Source: Ecdyonurus torrentis
Lineage: Eukaryota > Arthropoda > Insecta > Ephemeroptera > Heptageniidae
NCBI GenBank assembly: GCA_949318235.1
Contig: OX439127.1
Coordinates: 27,178,683 to 27,242,682, forward strand
Reading direction: 5' to 3'
DNA: 64,000 nucleotides
Shown here piece by piece: positions 31,001-43,789 of the stretch (positions are counted from its first letter, which is position 1; the number at the start of each line of letters is the position of its first letter). The notes under the pieces were generated by a model that worked only from the letters and a program-made list of their open reading frames with translations, made no database searches and was not told the origin of the DNA. The position numbers and the translations under genes were made by a program.

Positions 31001-31360
31001 ATGAGTACTTTTAGCACTTTTATTTTGATCTCAGTATTTTTTCTCATATCGGTACAGTCAGAGAAGAAAGTAAGCGAAACATCTGATGTTTTTGTACCTT
31101 CCAAGGAATGGAAAACCGTGAAAAAAGGTATGAATACATGTATAATATTTCCAGTAAATGACGTATGTGTACCTGATGCATGCGACATAATCTATTTTGC
31201 AGTTATATAACTATGAATATTATGCGAAAGAATGTATGTATGTATGTATGTATAAATAACGTGTATCGGTACATGTAGTATGACATACATATACAAATAT
31301 AATGTGTGTACTTATGCCAAAATGAATGTATGCATACAGTATAGATGGTAATGATGTATG

Positions 31361-31424
<64 letters not shown>

Positions 31425-31454
31425 CATATATGTATATACATATATGTATATACG

Positions 31455-31496
<42 letters not shown>

Positions 31497-33025
31497 TACA
31501 TATATGTACCGCAACCGCAACGAAATCATAAAATTTCCCAACTATACACTGAAATGCATTACTAAAATTGAAAGTTATTCATTTCGTTTCGGCACATACA
31601 TACATGTGCATATATACAGCATACTTTTTGTTTATAAATACTCTATCTTTGCGATAGTTTTAGAAAATATGTATGTATGTATATGTCTGGTATATCATGG
31701 TATATGTAATATGTGTTTTATTTCGTACCCCATTGCAGGTTCATTATTATGTCATTTTTGTACACTAATCATTCAGTTAGAAATGTGAGATATTCAAGTG
31801 TTGCATATCAGACATACGTTTTTATTTTTTATTTAGTGGATACCGGTAGACACATTGATACAGTATAGACATATATTCTCTATAAAATGCTTTCTTAACA
31901 TCTTCCAGTCAGGGGTAGAAGTGGTTTCATTCTCATGGCGGGACCTGTTCGGATCGCTCGCACCATGTGGGGGAGTCAGGGGGGGCGTAGCCCCCCCTGA
32001 AGGGGGTCAAGGGGGTGGAACCCTCTTACCGCCGGAGGCGCAATATTTTTTAATAGTATACTGAAATTTTAACTATTTTGCAATTAAAATTTTGTAGTAA
32101 CTTGATTAATGCCATGCTACACCAACATTTAATTAATAATGAACATTTATATTTGCTGCTGTTTATTCTAAAACTTTAATACTATATGATTACGTATTCT
32201 GATTTAAATTTCAAAGAATTATATTTTTTGCATTAATGCACAAAACGAATTGGTGCAAAAGCAAATAGAAGTGTTTTACATTGATTTTTTAATTCTTTAT
32301 TGAAAATAGAGTTAAAATTCCTCTTTTTAGACAAGGTAAAAAAGAAGAAAAAAATCAAATCAAATTTTTGGTCAAATTAATAATACTTTGAAAAATGGTG
32401 CAATATTCTGGTAGCATTTCGTATTGAGCTCAGAATAAATCTTAAAAATGAGCAATAGGAAAATAATTATATGCATGTAGATTTTGCGTAGAGCACGTAT
32501 TCTGCTGAATCTAAAACTGTTATTTTAAAAACAAGAAAAATTTGGCCCACCCGTGACCGGAAAACAATTATGTCAATATTAAAAAAAAAAAAAAAAAAAA
32601 TAGTAATACATTTTATTTTTAGTATCATTATTATCATTTTATGTCGGGGTGCAGGTCACCAACAGGCTTTAAAATTCCTAATAATGAGGCTCAGATAGCC
32701 TGTACTCTAAAGGCAGGGTTCTCAATCTTTTTGGGCTGCGCAGCACCCCAAACACCCATCTTATTTTTTTTTACACTCATAATGTTGTATAGTAAATGGC
32801 AAAATATTTAAACTTTGCTTTTTTCTTTTATTAATTACTAAAATTGTAATCAAATATATTATGCAGCTAATTTTTTTTTTTTTTTTTGTTTTTTTTTGTC
32901 GCTTTTATCAAAATTTAATATAAATATAATTGACAATTTTACATTTTTATGAAGGACGTGAAATCTATTTCAAAATATTACTTTATTATTTTTATTATTA
33001 TGCTATTTTAAAACTACACTTTCCT

Positions 33026-33060
<35 letters not shown>

Positions 33061-33306
33061 TTTTATATTGAATTGGCAAGCCATTAAAGAATAATTTTTA
33101 GTGGCAAAATTAAGTACAATAATACACTAGCTGTTTAATTATCATTTTTTATGAATTTGCTAACGGAGCAACGGCTGAGAAACAGGATATAATAGGATAT
33201 TATATTAATAGGATGGGCTCTATACAGTTAAATTATCTTTGTCTTTTTAAAGTTTAGTTAAATTGAGACTGGTTCTAATTTCACTATTATATATTATTGT
33301 GCTAGT

Positions 33307-33340
<34 letters not shown>

Positions 33341-35670
33341 AAAAAATCAAAAGTATTTATTTTTTGCTTGCTTGAATGAATGAATATAGCTCGTTCTGCA
33401 AAGTCAGACTTCCGGCGCAACTTTTGTGTCGATATGTTCCTTTGTTATAACAGCTGATTATGACTTCGTTACCTGTTTACTACGTTTATACATATGGTCG
33501 ATCATTGTTATTTCTTCGTTTAGAACTTTGAACTTGATAAGAATGAAAGAAACTCCACACAAAAAAGTTCCATGCTCTTCGTGTGACTCAATTTTTGTCA
33601 ATTTTGGTAGCTCAAAAAACAAGATCAACCAATGAATGTGTCGTATTTTGTTGGTCAGCCAAGCACTGTTGTTGAGATTCACTTTACTTTACAGAATAAG
33701 CTTATAAATCATCATCATAAAATTTACAAACAAATTAATAATAATATTAATAATTCTACACTATACAGTTACTGTATAGTAGATTAAGAAGAAGAAAGCA
33801 GAATGAATAATAATATTTTTATAAAATAATGAAAAATAAAGTAATAAATTTCCAGTTACCTTTTTTTTTTTTTTTTTTCCTTCTTTTTTTCTTCTTCTTC
33901 TTCTTCTTTCCTTGTTCTGATATCTTTTGTAGTAAAGTTTATCAATTGTTATCAGAAAAACGGTCACCGGGATCAATCTTTCTAGGTGGGACTCGTCTCA
34001 TGGCGAAATCTCATGGCGGGACAGGTCCCGCCATGTCCCGCCTCACTTCTACCCGCTTCCAGTTAATATTAAACAATATTATAATTTTTATGGTTATAAA
34101 CAATATTATCATCTTCTGTTTCATGAAGCACTTTTTTTTATTGCAGGTCAGCCAATACCTCCAGGGTTGCATGTACGAATGAACTTGCAGACGGGGGTGA
34201 CAGAAGCTAAACTGATGGACAGTGACGAGGAGAAACCATCCAAAGACAGTGCACTCATTGCAATTAGCAATGGCGAGGAGGAAGAAGAAGACAATATCGA
34301 GGAGATAGAAGACTTCGAGGTGGTCCAAACAGCACAGCATGTGGATGGTGTTCAAACCTTCAGCTCACAAGATGGAGAGCAAACAGTGTTTGCCAATGGG
34401 AAACTTACACCTCAGCAGCTCCAGGAAGCTCTCCAGAATTTAGACTTTGATGATGCAGAACTGGCCATGGCTGAGGTACAAATATGCATTATACTTATAT
34501 CTTCTGTTATAAAGACTTGTAGGAGGTCACATACATAGTATAGTTATATATTGTTTGCTTACTCCACAAAGGAGCTAACATATCTCAAGGATACATAATT
34601 AAATTATGTACATATAAGAGTTAAAATAATGCATGTTGAAGGTTAACTAAGGTCAGACATATATGTCTTACTGATTTACTTTTTTTTTCTTGCAGGATGT
34701 AGAGACACTGAGGGAAAATTTACGTTCAATTGAGGAGTTAAAAGAAGAGCTAGCTGAACTTGAGCTGGGCATGCCTACTGAAGCAGAAGAAGTTGCACAG
34801 CGTGTGGAGCAGTTTCTGCAGGCTGATGATAACAGTGACAAGCTAACGGCTTTGAATGAACTGGAGTTCATTCTTCATCATGTTGATGCTGCCAGACACC
34901 TCATACAAAAAGATGGAATCAGACTTATCATCGTCCCGTCACTCAATTCCTCAATATACAGTCTGCAAAGTGCAAGTGCACGACTTGTAGCTGCAGCTGT
35001 TCAATCTAACCCTACTGTCCAGCTGGCTGCTTTGGAAGAAGGAGTTTTACGTTTATTGTTGCGTCAGGTAACTACTGGAGGACGGGTTTCTTTTGACGAG
35101 AATCAGCAGAAAATTAAAGCATCAGTTTTTGCCATTTCTTGCTTGGTTAGAAATTTCCCAGCTGCTCAACGCACCTTAGTGGATCAGGGGGGTTTATCTG
35201 TCTTAGCTAAATTGTTTGATGAAGCAAATACAGAGATTAAAATCAAAATTATAACTCTTCTTCGTGACTTGGTTGTGGAAGCTCGTGAAACAAATCATGT
35301 TAAAGAACATTATGTAGCTTTGGGTTGGCACACCAAACTGATTCAGTATGGGTGGTGTGAGAGAGTAAGTTCTCTCCTGTCTTCCTCTAGCTCCCAGCTT
35401 GAGGCTAAGAAAAGAGAGAGTGATACTGAATTGCCATTTTCTCTTGAACATGATCTGGTGGACAAAGTGTTGCAAACAATGCTTGTTTTGTCCCCACAGT
35501 GCAAAGCTCAATTCCAGTCAGTGTTGCACATTGTGAGAGAGCTGTCATATTCATATGAGGAACTGGCAGCCCGAGAAGAAATTTCCAATGATGACGATAC
35601 ATTCTATTCTGATCTGTTGCAAGGAATTTATAAGTTGATTTCTTCACTATCACTCCAAGAGGAACTTTAG
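31001..35670 (+). CDS. SIL1: SIL1 nucleotide exchange factor for the ER chaperone BiP, complete, 3 coding exons
   Basis: SIL1 is an ER-lumen armadillo-like protein that releases ADP from BiP (HSPA5). Exons: 31001-31127, 34147-34475, 34696-35670; GT-AG introns with matching phases give 476 aa, against 461 recalled for human. The first 20 residues form a signal peptide (hydrophobic [12 protein letters not shown]). Exon 1 then has [13 protein letters not shown], matching the family's FxPTKEWQ, and exon 2 has [11 protein letters not shown] followed by an acidic stretch. Exon 3 carries the helical repeats, including [17 protein letters not shown] and [19 protein letters not shown]. The protein ends QEEL, a plausible variant of the KDEL retrieval signal where human has KELR. 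The 3-kb first intron holds microsatellites and a possible mobile element. Confidence 0.93.
31366..31500. repeat. Compound TA/TACA/CA microsatellite in SIL1 intron 1
   Basis: TA repeats pass into TATACA-type repeats and then CA repeats (31462-31492). Open frames on both strands here give only Tyr/Ile or Val/Cys/His runs and are not genes. Confidence 0.9.
31505..31600 (+). repeat. Dispersed repeat, copy 1 (related copy 54075-54180, minus)
   Basis: TGTACCGCAACCG, AACTATACACTGAAATGC and AAGTTATTCATTTCGTTTCG match the minus strand of 54075-54180 over about 95 bp. No terminal repeats were identified. Confidence 0.6.
31911..34060. mobile_element. Possible 2.15-kb terminal-inverted-repeat element in SIL1 intron 1
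   Basis: The left end GGGGTAGAAGTGG, CATGGCGGGACCTG is matched in reverse by the right end CATGGCGGGACAGGTCCCG, CACTTCTACCC. The right side contains an 11-bp hairpin (CATGGCGGGAC/GTCCCGCCATG). A GC-rich GGGGGGGCGTAGCCCCCC hairpin lies just inside the left end. The interior is AT-rich and non-coding, with a hAT-like end at 32722. No target duplication was confirmed. Confidence 0.45.
32722..33190. mobile_element. hAT-like terminus inside the SIL1 intron
   Basis: CAGGGTTCTCAATCTTTTTG, GGCTGCGCAGCACCCC is the style of many hAT-element ends. A degenerate partner CTGAGAAACAGG lies near 33180. The flanking 8-mers do not match, so a complete element is not shown. Confidence 0.35.
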
Positions 35671-36009
35671 ATATGAAGACTTGAATTTAGCTGTCAAAAA
35701 TTCTGTGATCTATTGACTAGCAGTGTTGCTGGTATTATTATTATTATTAAACAAGTCAGTTACTAAGTTTAATTTTATAAATAAAAAAAAGTACACATTA
35801 GTTATTATGATAATAAATAAAAGAAAAATTATAATTTTGTTAATTTTAAATTTTGACAGGCTATATGCTAAATGCTTTCTTCCTCTTGCAAATATGTATC
35901 TTGTGCAAGCTTCTATAGCATTTCAAATAGACATTAGCCCAGTTATCGGCAGCTTTCATCTTGTAATAAAAGCTTATCTCATATTTCAAGCACAAGTTTA
36001 AGGTCCATA

Positions 36010-36140
36010 TATAAAGAGGTTAAGCGCAGCACTAAACTCGCGCATTTGATTTCATTTTGTGATGGATTGTACGTCACTTTTAAGCCAGTTACATCACTGT
36101 TTAAATGAATAAAGTTGTTGCAAGGGCAAAATAGCCTAGA
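36010..36140 (+). repeat. Dispersed repeat, copy 2, downstream of SIL1
   Basis: This is the plus-strand counterpart of 2760-2925, with TATAAAGAGGTTAAGCGCAG, ACTCGCGCATTTGATTTC and GTGATGGATTGTACGTCAC. It lies about 340 bp past the SIL1 stop codon, so it may be transcribed in the 3' UTR. Confidence 0.65.
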
Positions 36141-36277
36141 AACCCCTCTATTGGTAATATTCAAACTATCACCAAAGTTTGAACCAAATATGACTTAGTG
36201 AAATCGCACAGAATGTTTAAATAATTATTTATACTCTATTATTGCAGTAGGAAAAGTAAAAAAATACAATCTACTTA

Positions 36278-36454
36278 CAGGCTCGGACTGGCCATAAGAG
36301 CAAGTCCGCAATTGCGGACGTGGCCCCCCCTGTTTGGAGGCCCCTAAGGCCCAAAAAGGGGCGTAACTAGGGTGTTACGCCCCCTTTGTGGCCCCTAAAG
36401 AGGGTGTTACACCCCTTTTGCGGACAAGGCCCCTTGATTGCCAGTCCGACCCTG
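36278..36454. mobile_element. 177-bp hAT MITE with perfect 8-bp target duplication
   Basis: TCTACTTA is repeated exactly at 36270-36277 and 36455-36462. The ends are CAGGCTCGGACTGGCCAT and GATTGCCAGTCCGACCCTG. The interior is GC-rich and contains GTGTTACGCCCC and GTGTTACACCCC repeats. An 8-bp duplication with CAG/CTG ends identifies the hAT superfamily. Confidence 0.85.
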
Positions 36455-37424
36455 TCTACTTATCAATACACTAATAATTGGAAGTTTTATGTCTTTTATT
36501 TGGTGTGTCTCCTGCCTTGGACAGTAGTAGATAAGAAAAGAAAAAAAAAAAAAAAAAAAAAAAAGTGCACCAAAGAACCAGTGCTGTCACTTTGTTGAGG
36601 CACTGGACTTAAATTGAGTGATGGATTGATGATGGGAACATATGACGTTCAATAAATTTTAAACATGATACCACAAGAGGTAAAGCTCTCCCAATTGGAT
36701 ATAAAACTTTAGGTGCGCAACTTTGTCCAGAAAAAAAAAGAAAAAAAAGAAAGAAAAAGAAACGGAGTAACGAACCTCTTTATATATTATATAGACCTTG
36801 GCACAAGTTATATTAACATTGGCACTCTTATCTGCCTAATTTGCCTCAAACATATGTAAAGTTTTTGCGTTTGTTATAAAGTGCTAATTTTAAAAATAAT
36901 AATAATATTGGTACTTAAATAAATAATAACAGAATTTTTAAAACTTTTATGTATGGAATGTGAATTGTATTGTTTCAATGAGTTCTGTTATAATATTTTA
37001 AATTTTATGAAATCCTTCACACCCTTCATTCATAAATCCTTTTTCCACTTTGGTTTTTCTATCCTTTTCTTTATCATTGATCCTAACCGCGATGGTTTTT
37101 TCCTTAAATTGATTTTTTTCTAAATTTTTTTTTTTAATTTTTTTTAATATAATAAGATGAAGGATAATATAGGGCATTTTCTTATGTATTGATTATCTAA
37201 TAAGGTGAGGTTTGATGCATTTTTTTTTAAATATATCTAATCTATAACAGTCATGTAAAAAAAATATTATTATTGCCAAAATGTAATTAAGACTAAAATG
37301 TTAACAAAACATTACACTAACTTGGGATTTATTTTTTATTATTATTTTTATTTTCCTTTCCTTTTTTTGTATTTGTGTATAAAACAAAATAAAATACTGA
37401 AATGTAACAGATAACAATTGCATA

Positions 37425-37436
37425 TGCTTTATTTTT
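37425..37436 (-). terminator. Candidate polyadenylation signal of WDR54
   Basis: TTTATT on the plus strand reads AATAAA on the minus strand, about 95 bp beyond the WDR54 stop codon. The assignment rests on position only. Confidence 0.4.
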
Positions 37437-37527
37437 CAATATACAAAACCTTATTAAACTTTTTTTTTAATGTAATATTAATATATTATGACATATTAAA
37501 TTGATTACACGTTCGTGATAGGAAGTT

Positions 37528-40500
37528 CTAATTGACTGAAGATGGAAGCAGCAGATGGTAACATAAAAGTTCATTGCTATCATAGCAAGCAAAGCAAACT
37601 TTGGAGCCCTTAACATTGAGGAAGCGAGTTCCAACAACCATGTGGTGAGATAAGCAGAGACTCAGCAGTAAAGAAATCTAGGGGAAAACAAAGAAGTTTC
37701 AATTACTCACTGACTTATAAACTGACTCATGACTCACTACTACTTTCTCACTGAATTATGGGTGTTACAACTGGGAGGAAAAAATAAATAAACCCAGAGC
37801 TCAAAAATACTCACAAAGTGCTATAGTAGACAATTTTAATTGGGATAATGTGCCAATTCAACATTCCTTTTTGAGAGAATATGAAGCAGGTATAACTTGC
37901 ATTGCAACTTTTTCTTGGTGCTCAAATTTTTACTGCAATTTACACTGAAGTGAGTCTCAAAGCTACCATTTTCCTAAACTTGCAGTAATTTACAAAACTA
38001 TTTTTAACATCTAACTATAAAACTTGAAATTCACAAAACCAATAACATTGAGGACTAGCTATTAAAGGCATAGAATATCTTGAACAAAAAACATGTCTAG
38101 TATCCTAACAAACCTAAATATCAACGTTGATTTGGACAAAGTCATTTATTTCTAGTTTATTTATCATTCACAAAATGGTAACTGCGGGTTTATGACGTCA
38201 CAGATCACTCGTCCACGCATGAGGAAACAGGCGAACTGTGACGTCGCATAAACCCGCAGCTGCCATTTCATGAATGGAAATAAATTACAAATCAATGAGT
38301 CCAGCCAAATCAATGTTGATATTTAGGTATGATAGGATATTAGACATGTTTTTTGTTCAAGGTGTTATATGCCTTTAAGCAAACAAATTATTTTCCTACC
38401 AAGAAAAACTAAATAACAATCATTATTATACCCCTTACAAAAGGAGCATGTGATTTAATAATAATAATAAAACAGTGACATAATGTACTAGCATCTTGTT
38501 AGTATTGCTGGGCTTTGCTTTGGGTTCCTTCATTTGTTCAGTATAAACCTTCTTTTGCAAGAGTCTATATAGCGCAAGTGCAAAAACAATTAACTCTGTC
38601 ACGTATAGGAAGAGGCTGTGTAATGTACCGACACCGTACGAATAAGTTACAAACAATAGAAGTGAATGGCAACATTGCATTCCTCTCTTCGCCTTTCGTT
38701 CTCCTTTTATCCGATATCTTATCTTTGAGTCACCTGCTAAACTGGCTGATGTCTGTGCAATATGTTGCTACACAGCAGTCTTCACCACAGCAGTAATCAT
38801 TTTAAGATTTTCCTATATACACAATGATTTGTAACCTATTCCTATGGCGTTGGTACAATAGGAGTCAAATAAAAGGCTTCAATTTAAACTTGTTCCTTAT
38901 TTGTGCGCCTCGAACTATTTCTGGAAATGACAAATTTTTCTTGTGTCTTCCCAAAATTTACTACTAGAGGTTGTCTCTTGCTCTATGGTGGGTTGCTGAG
39001 CCAGCAAGCCAAACAATCTTTGTGCTTTACATCCAATGACATTGCTGTCCCAATTACCCCCCCCCCCCCCCTTCCTTTCTCTATCTCTCTAGCCCTAACA
39101 CAAATCGAGCAAGACGCGACAACCATTTTAGTGAAATTTATGTAAGATATTTGGAGAAAGATAAGGAAAAAAATCTTGTTTCCACATATAGTTTGAGATG
39201 AGTTTGAGATGCATGAATAAGGAACAAGTTTAAATTGGTCTCCCATATTGTACACTGGCGGTCAATAAATATGTCAGGCTATCATTCAAGTCTCCCATAT
39301 AAATAACATTAGGAGAGATCAACGCAGTCAGACATTATTATTGCCCGCGGGAGTGTACTTCCAGAGCGAGTACATAATTGCATTTAATTATTATTTGAAT
39401 AATTATTATAATTATTATTATTATTTAGAGTGTGCATTTAATTGACTCACAGGCTGTGATCCAATTGCAAGCTGCCATACTTTGATGAAAGAATCTTCAC
39501 TGGCAGACACACACAACAAGCTATTCTCACTGACATCAATCGCAGTTATCCACCTGGCATGTGCAGCCACCTCAGCACACAGTACCAGACTCTCCAGCTT
39601 GTAAATACGCAAGTGACCACATCCAAAAGCAGCAATCACATGGCGTTCTTGCTGCTCACCAAATATGCAAACACTTGTACACGACCAACTGAAAAATAAG
39701 CAGTCTTTCATTGATGTAGTACAGCTATAGGAACAAAGAAATTTGAATCGGGCAGTGTTTAATATTTAAAAACCATACAAATGAGAGTGGGTGGTAGGTG
39801 ACTTCTAGCTGTCACTAGCAATTTATGTAATTTTACTGATCAATGCAATACTGGGTCTTTTACTCTTTGTTTGCCTGAATGTTGCTGGTATATTGACAGC
39901 TCTGGCTTGCAAGCCTTGCATATATGTAACAAACCTATGCACTGCCAACCACTAGCTCTCTTATGTATATATGGTTTTCCTATATAAACTGTATAATGTA
40001 AACAATAAATATACTGTGGGCACAGTAAGATTATTTATCTATTATATTATTAAGCTTATAAAGTTTTTGAAATTTATGTTTTTTTGTTTGCTATTATTAT
40101 TATTATTTTTTTTTTCTTGCTACATTCAATCATTTATAGTATAATGTATATTTTAGTTTAAATCTCTACTTTCCAGAAATAAGCATAAATTATGTATTGG
40201 TTTATTTACAAATGTTATTTCAAGTACAAATATTTGTATTCATTGGGGTACATACTCCTAAAATTCTAGTTATTAGCAAATTGTATGTATAAATGCTTTA
40301 AATTAAACCTAATTAATGTAATAATTAAGATTGAAACTGTATTATGCTTATGTTAAAATTTAATATTATTATTATGGTCAAGGTTTTTGTATAATAGGGC
40401 TGACATGCCCTCACAACACCTTAAATAAAGTTATTATTATTATTAAGTACATACCAGAAAATATAACTTAACTAATATTTTTCATAGAAATATAATGCAT

Positions 40501-42046
40501 TTTGTTATATAAATATATATATATATATTATACATATTTTCTATGATTAGTGCATTTATATAAAAGGAAGAAAAAAAAGTGGTGGATATATAATTAAGTA
40601 TATTTAAGATTATACTGGATTAATTTAATTATTATAACAATGTACATAATGTACACCTCTGGACAAAAGTTCCTGAACGGGGCTGTGGCGGCTGCTGCGT
40701 TTTCTCATTAAGATAGCATTGTGTTGAGGGTTGCCCATATACAAATCATTGGGAAACTTTTGTCCAGAAGTGTACATGTATAAGTGAGAAAATATTCTAA
40801 CCCCCTTCAAAATTAAATGCTTATGGCTTGATGTCAGCCTGTATTTGTGCCACTGCAGATGCACTAAATGTACGCTAACTACTCCTATTCAAATATTAGC
40901 ATATATAGGTAAATAATGAGCCTGCTGGTACATATTCCTTTGCAACTTGAAATATACTACACGTTTAAAGTCAGCCCTCGTTAGAATTTTCTCTCCCACT
41001 CATGCAAGATGTTCACTGTGAATAACAGCTGAATCCCCCGCCATTGCCCAAATTTTCAAATATGCCAGAGATGTGTCATACTATCCGGTCTTTTTACTTC
41101 AACAATCACTTAAGTTGATTTTTCCTTAATTATCTTTATTTACTATTAATAAATTTTATTTACTTGGTGAGTAGGTGCTGCTTCTCAGTCCCACACGCTA
41201 TACTTACTTACAACTCTGCTGAGATGCCACTTGCTTCAACTGTCCACCACTTTGACACCACACTTGCAGTGCTCCACTATCGTCCCCAGTCACAAGGTGT
41301 TGCTCCAGCCCAGCACTGCAAGATACTGCATGACTGTGAGCCTCTACTGTCGAGCTCAGACATATGTCCAGACCACATACACTGAACATTAAAATATCCC
41401 CACTATGGGTTCCTTTAAAAATAAAAAATATATAAGTTTTTGTGTGCTCAACAAATAATAATAATAATATGAAAAGGCAAAAGGTAATAAAAGAACATTT
41501 CTGTTTTGCTGTGAATACAAAGAGTTCAAAAAATGAATCATAAATTGTAGAACACAAGTATAAATATTTATAATTAAGTCATTTTTTTGTTTTCATTCTT
41601 AGGGAAAACAAACAAACTGTGAATGGTGCATTCTTACCTACACACAACCATGTGGCTTCTACCAGAGTATCATACAACTTAGCTATTCCCTTGGCAAATG
41701 TACCTTGTTTTGCAGGCACAGAATCAACAAGGGAATGGGAAAACAAAATGACAGAGCCTCCTTCATCAAACACCTGAACTCCAAATGTTGAAGCTACTAC
41801 AAAGTAGGTACGTTTTGCTGTCTCAAGAAACATAACCTAAAATGAGGTTCAGAAAAACATAATATTTATATAGACTGAAAACACCCAATTAACATAATGA
41901 CCCGGCAATTACTGCCCGATTACAGTAACAACACATCAAAGACAAATATTTGCAGTGGGAGCATGGAAACTTACATAGAAATTTATGATTGAGGAAAAAG
42001 TTGGAGGAGGAGGGGAACAGTTTTGAAAGATAATTCAATGTTTTTG

Positions 42047-42080
<34 letters not shown>

Positions 42081-42851
42081 ATAAGATTTTGTTACTATAT
42101 TTTCATTTCATAATAGCATATGAATTAGCTATTACAGATATTATATTAAACCAAGTAAAAAAAAAATTATAATAATAATAACTAGCAGCAGCTTTATTAA
42201 TTATTTCTATATTTGAACTAACAGAATAGCAACAATTTTATTTTAATATTATGACAATTAATTTAAGGAAAAAAACGTCGCGGTTAAGATCAATAATAAT
42301 AAAGAAAAGGATAGAATTACCAGCAAGGGCCTTACCACAGTAGAAAGGTCGAAGTCTCACGTGGCACAATTTTTTGTTATAAAAACCTTTTATAAAAACG
42401 TCATGAAAAAAAATATATATAAATAGAACTGTGCCAGATGAGACTTTGACCTCTCCATAGAACTCCTACTGGGTAAGGCCCTTGCTGGTAATTCTATCAT
42501 TTTCTTTATTATTAATATAATGAAAAACATAGAAAACAATTACATGTTACAAGACTACAACATACATCATGCAATATCATTTTTAGTTTACACCGACACA
42601 ACATGACTAACCTGCATGATGGATGTTGGTTTGCTGCAGCTGCCAGCCAAACATGACACCTGGGATGGCTGAGTCATGTGATGTGGTGCAGAGGGAGTAG
42701 GCATAATGTTTGCTAGACTTCGATGTATGACTGCGGTAGCCACTGCTTCAGGTATGTCTGACATGAAGCGTACTACCAAATTGTTATGCAGTACAGAGGC
42801 ACTCGCCCCCATAGCAATGGATGCTACCTTTTCAGCTTGCTGCAATTTCAT
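37528..42851 (-). CDS. WDR54: WDR54 WD-repeat protein, complete, 5 coding exons
   Basis: Beta-propeller protein of poorly defined function. Exons in transcript order: 42851-42612, 41836-41638, 41412-41208, 39688-39451, 37677-37528; GT-AG introns with phases 0, 1, 2, 0 give 343 aa, against 334 recalled for human. Matches to the family include ASVLHNNLVVRF near the N terminus, GTFAKGIAKLYD, VTGDDSGALQVW, HVIAAFGCGHLRIY, and AHARWITAIDVSENSLL followed by SEDSFIKVWQL. The last exon was found by reading the minus strand for the conserved C terminus (HHMVVGTRFLNV, then VCFACYDSNELL); without it the fourth exon would run into an intron stop. The start at 42851 agrees with the short N terminus in the family. 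A minus-strand AATAAA near 37430 could end the transcript. Confidence 0.9.
38062..38378. mobile_element. Palindromic MITE with TTAA duplication, in WDR54 intron 4
   Basis: TTAA at 38062-38065 and 38375-38378 flank arms AGGCATAGAATATCTTGAAC and its near-complement. Arms contain AACTGCGGGTTTATGACGTCA and the partner TGACGTCGCATAAACCCGCAG. This is a second TTAA family, distinct from the one at 15311. Confidence 0.75.
40376..40445 (+). mobile_element. 3' tail of the same retroposon family, in WDR54 intron 3
   Basis: GGTCAAGG, ATAGGGCTGACATGCCCTCA, then ACACCTTAAATAAAG and an ATT repeat closely match 14044-14120. Only the 3' end is present, typical of 5' truncation. Confidence 0.6.
40654..40772 (-). 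mobile_element. 119-bp Tc1/mariner-type MITE, copy 2, in WDR54 intron 3
   Basis: TA-flanked element with ends CACCTCTGGACAAAAGTT and AACTTTTGTCCAGAAGTG and a centre of GCTGTGGCGGCTGCTGCG, the reverse of the copy at 20132-20244. Confidence 0.7.
42270..42510. mobile_element. Foldback element of the AAGGGCCTTACCA family, in WDR54 intron 1
   Basis: It reads GCGGTTAAGATCAATAATAA, ACCAGCAAGGGCCTTACCAC on the left and GGTAAGGCCCTTGCTGGTAA on the right, with arms including GTCTCACGTGGCACA and TGTGCCAGATGAGAC. Confidence 0.65.
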
Positions 42852-43309
42852 ATATCTTAGGGTAGGTGGACTACAATAGGGCACATTAAAACTCAGTGTT
42901 TGGAGTTGCTTGGTGTATGGAGTCAAAATAAGCATTAATAAATCAAAAGTGCAATACACTCTATCTTTCACTTCACTGTTCAGCATCAAGCCATAAGCAT
43001 GCTAATGTGCTCCTAAATACCTAAGCATTTCATCATTTTATTGCATGATGCTTAATTTATTATCACCAGATTCAAATAAAATTTGCTTCTTTTCTACAAT
43101 TTTTTTTATAACAAATTAAAAATTTATATTATTATTTTTTTTTTACACTGACTCTAATAGCCAATATTATAGTATTTAATTTTTTTTTGTAGGTAATTAT
43201 AATACATTAATAAGGAAAACATAAGTTATTGTAGACTGCATATAGCTATATATAAATTATATTAATAGCAACAATATAAATCTTAATCTTAAGATATTAA
43301 GGAAAATAA

Positions 43310-43740
43310 ACCATCATGGTTAGGTATGACAAAGAAAATTGAAAGAAAAAAAAAAGCGATAGGAGAAAACCAGCAAGGGCCTTACCACAGTGAAGAGAGT
43401 CCCATAATTCGGTGAAAATCTTGCTGGCACAGAGATAAAAAAAAAACTAACAATGGCTATAGCTTTCAGCACTAAACTCAAAGAGAAAACGAAGTGCGTT
43501 ATATTTTGATGAAGGTAATCAATTTGTAGTTTCTCTCAGAGTCTGTAAGTACTGACAAAGGCATATTAACACACTCCATTTTTCTTGGAGTTCAGGACTG
43601 AAAGCTATCCAATACGTGTTAGTTAGTTTCTTTATTATTATTATTTATCTCTGTGCTAGCAAGATTTTTTTTCCAAACTATGGAGCTCTCCTTACTATGG
43701 TAAGGCCCTTGCTTGTTTTCTCCTATCCTTTCTTTCAAAT
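43310..43740. mobile_element. Foldback element of the AAGGGCCTTACCA family, upstream of WDR54
   Basis: The left arm AAACCAGCAAGGGCCTTACC, ATCTTGCTGGCACAGAGAT pairs with the right arm ATCTCTGTGCTAGCAAGAT, ATGGTAAGGCCCTTGCTTG. The interior contains CTATAGCTTTCAG and CTGAAAGCTATCC, another inverted pair. Confidence 0.65.
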
Positions 43741-43789
43741 TTATCATAATAATATATAACTCTAAAAAATGATAAATTAAAAGGGAAGG

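Noticed and set aside
31203..31788. Long open frames on both strands through the TA/CA microsatellite
   Set aside because: The peptides are Tyr/Ile or Val/Cys/His runs dictated by the dinucleotide repeats.
35203..35653. Minus-strand frames opposite SIL1 exon 3
   Set aside because: They are shadows of a clearly conserved plus-strand coding exon.
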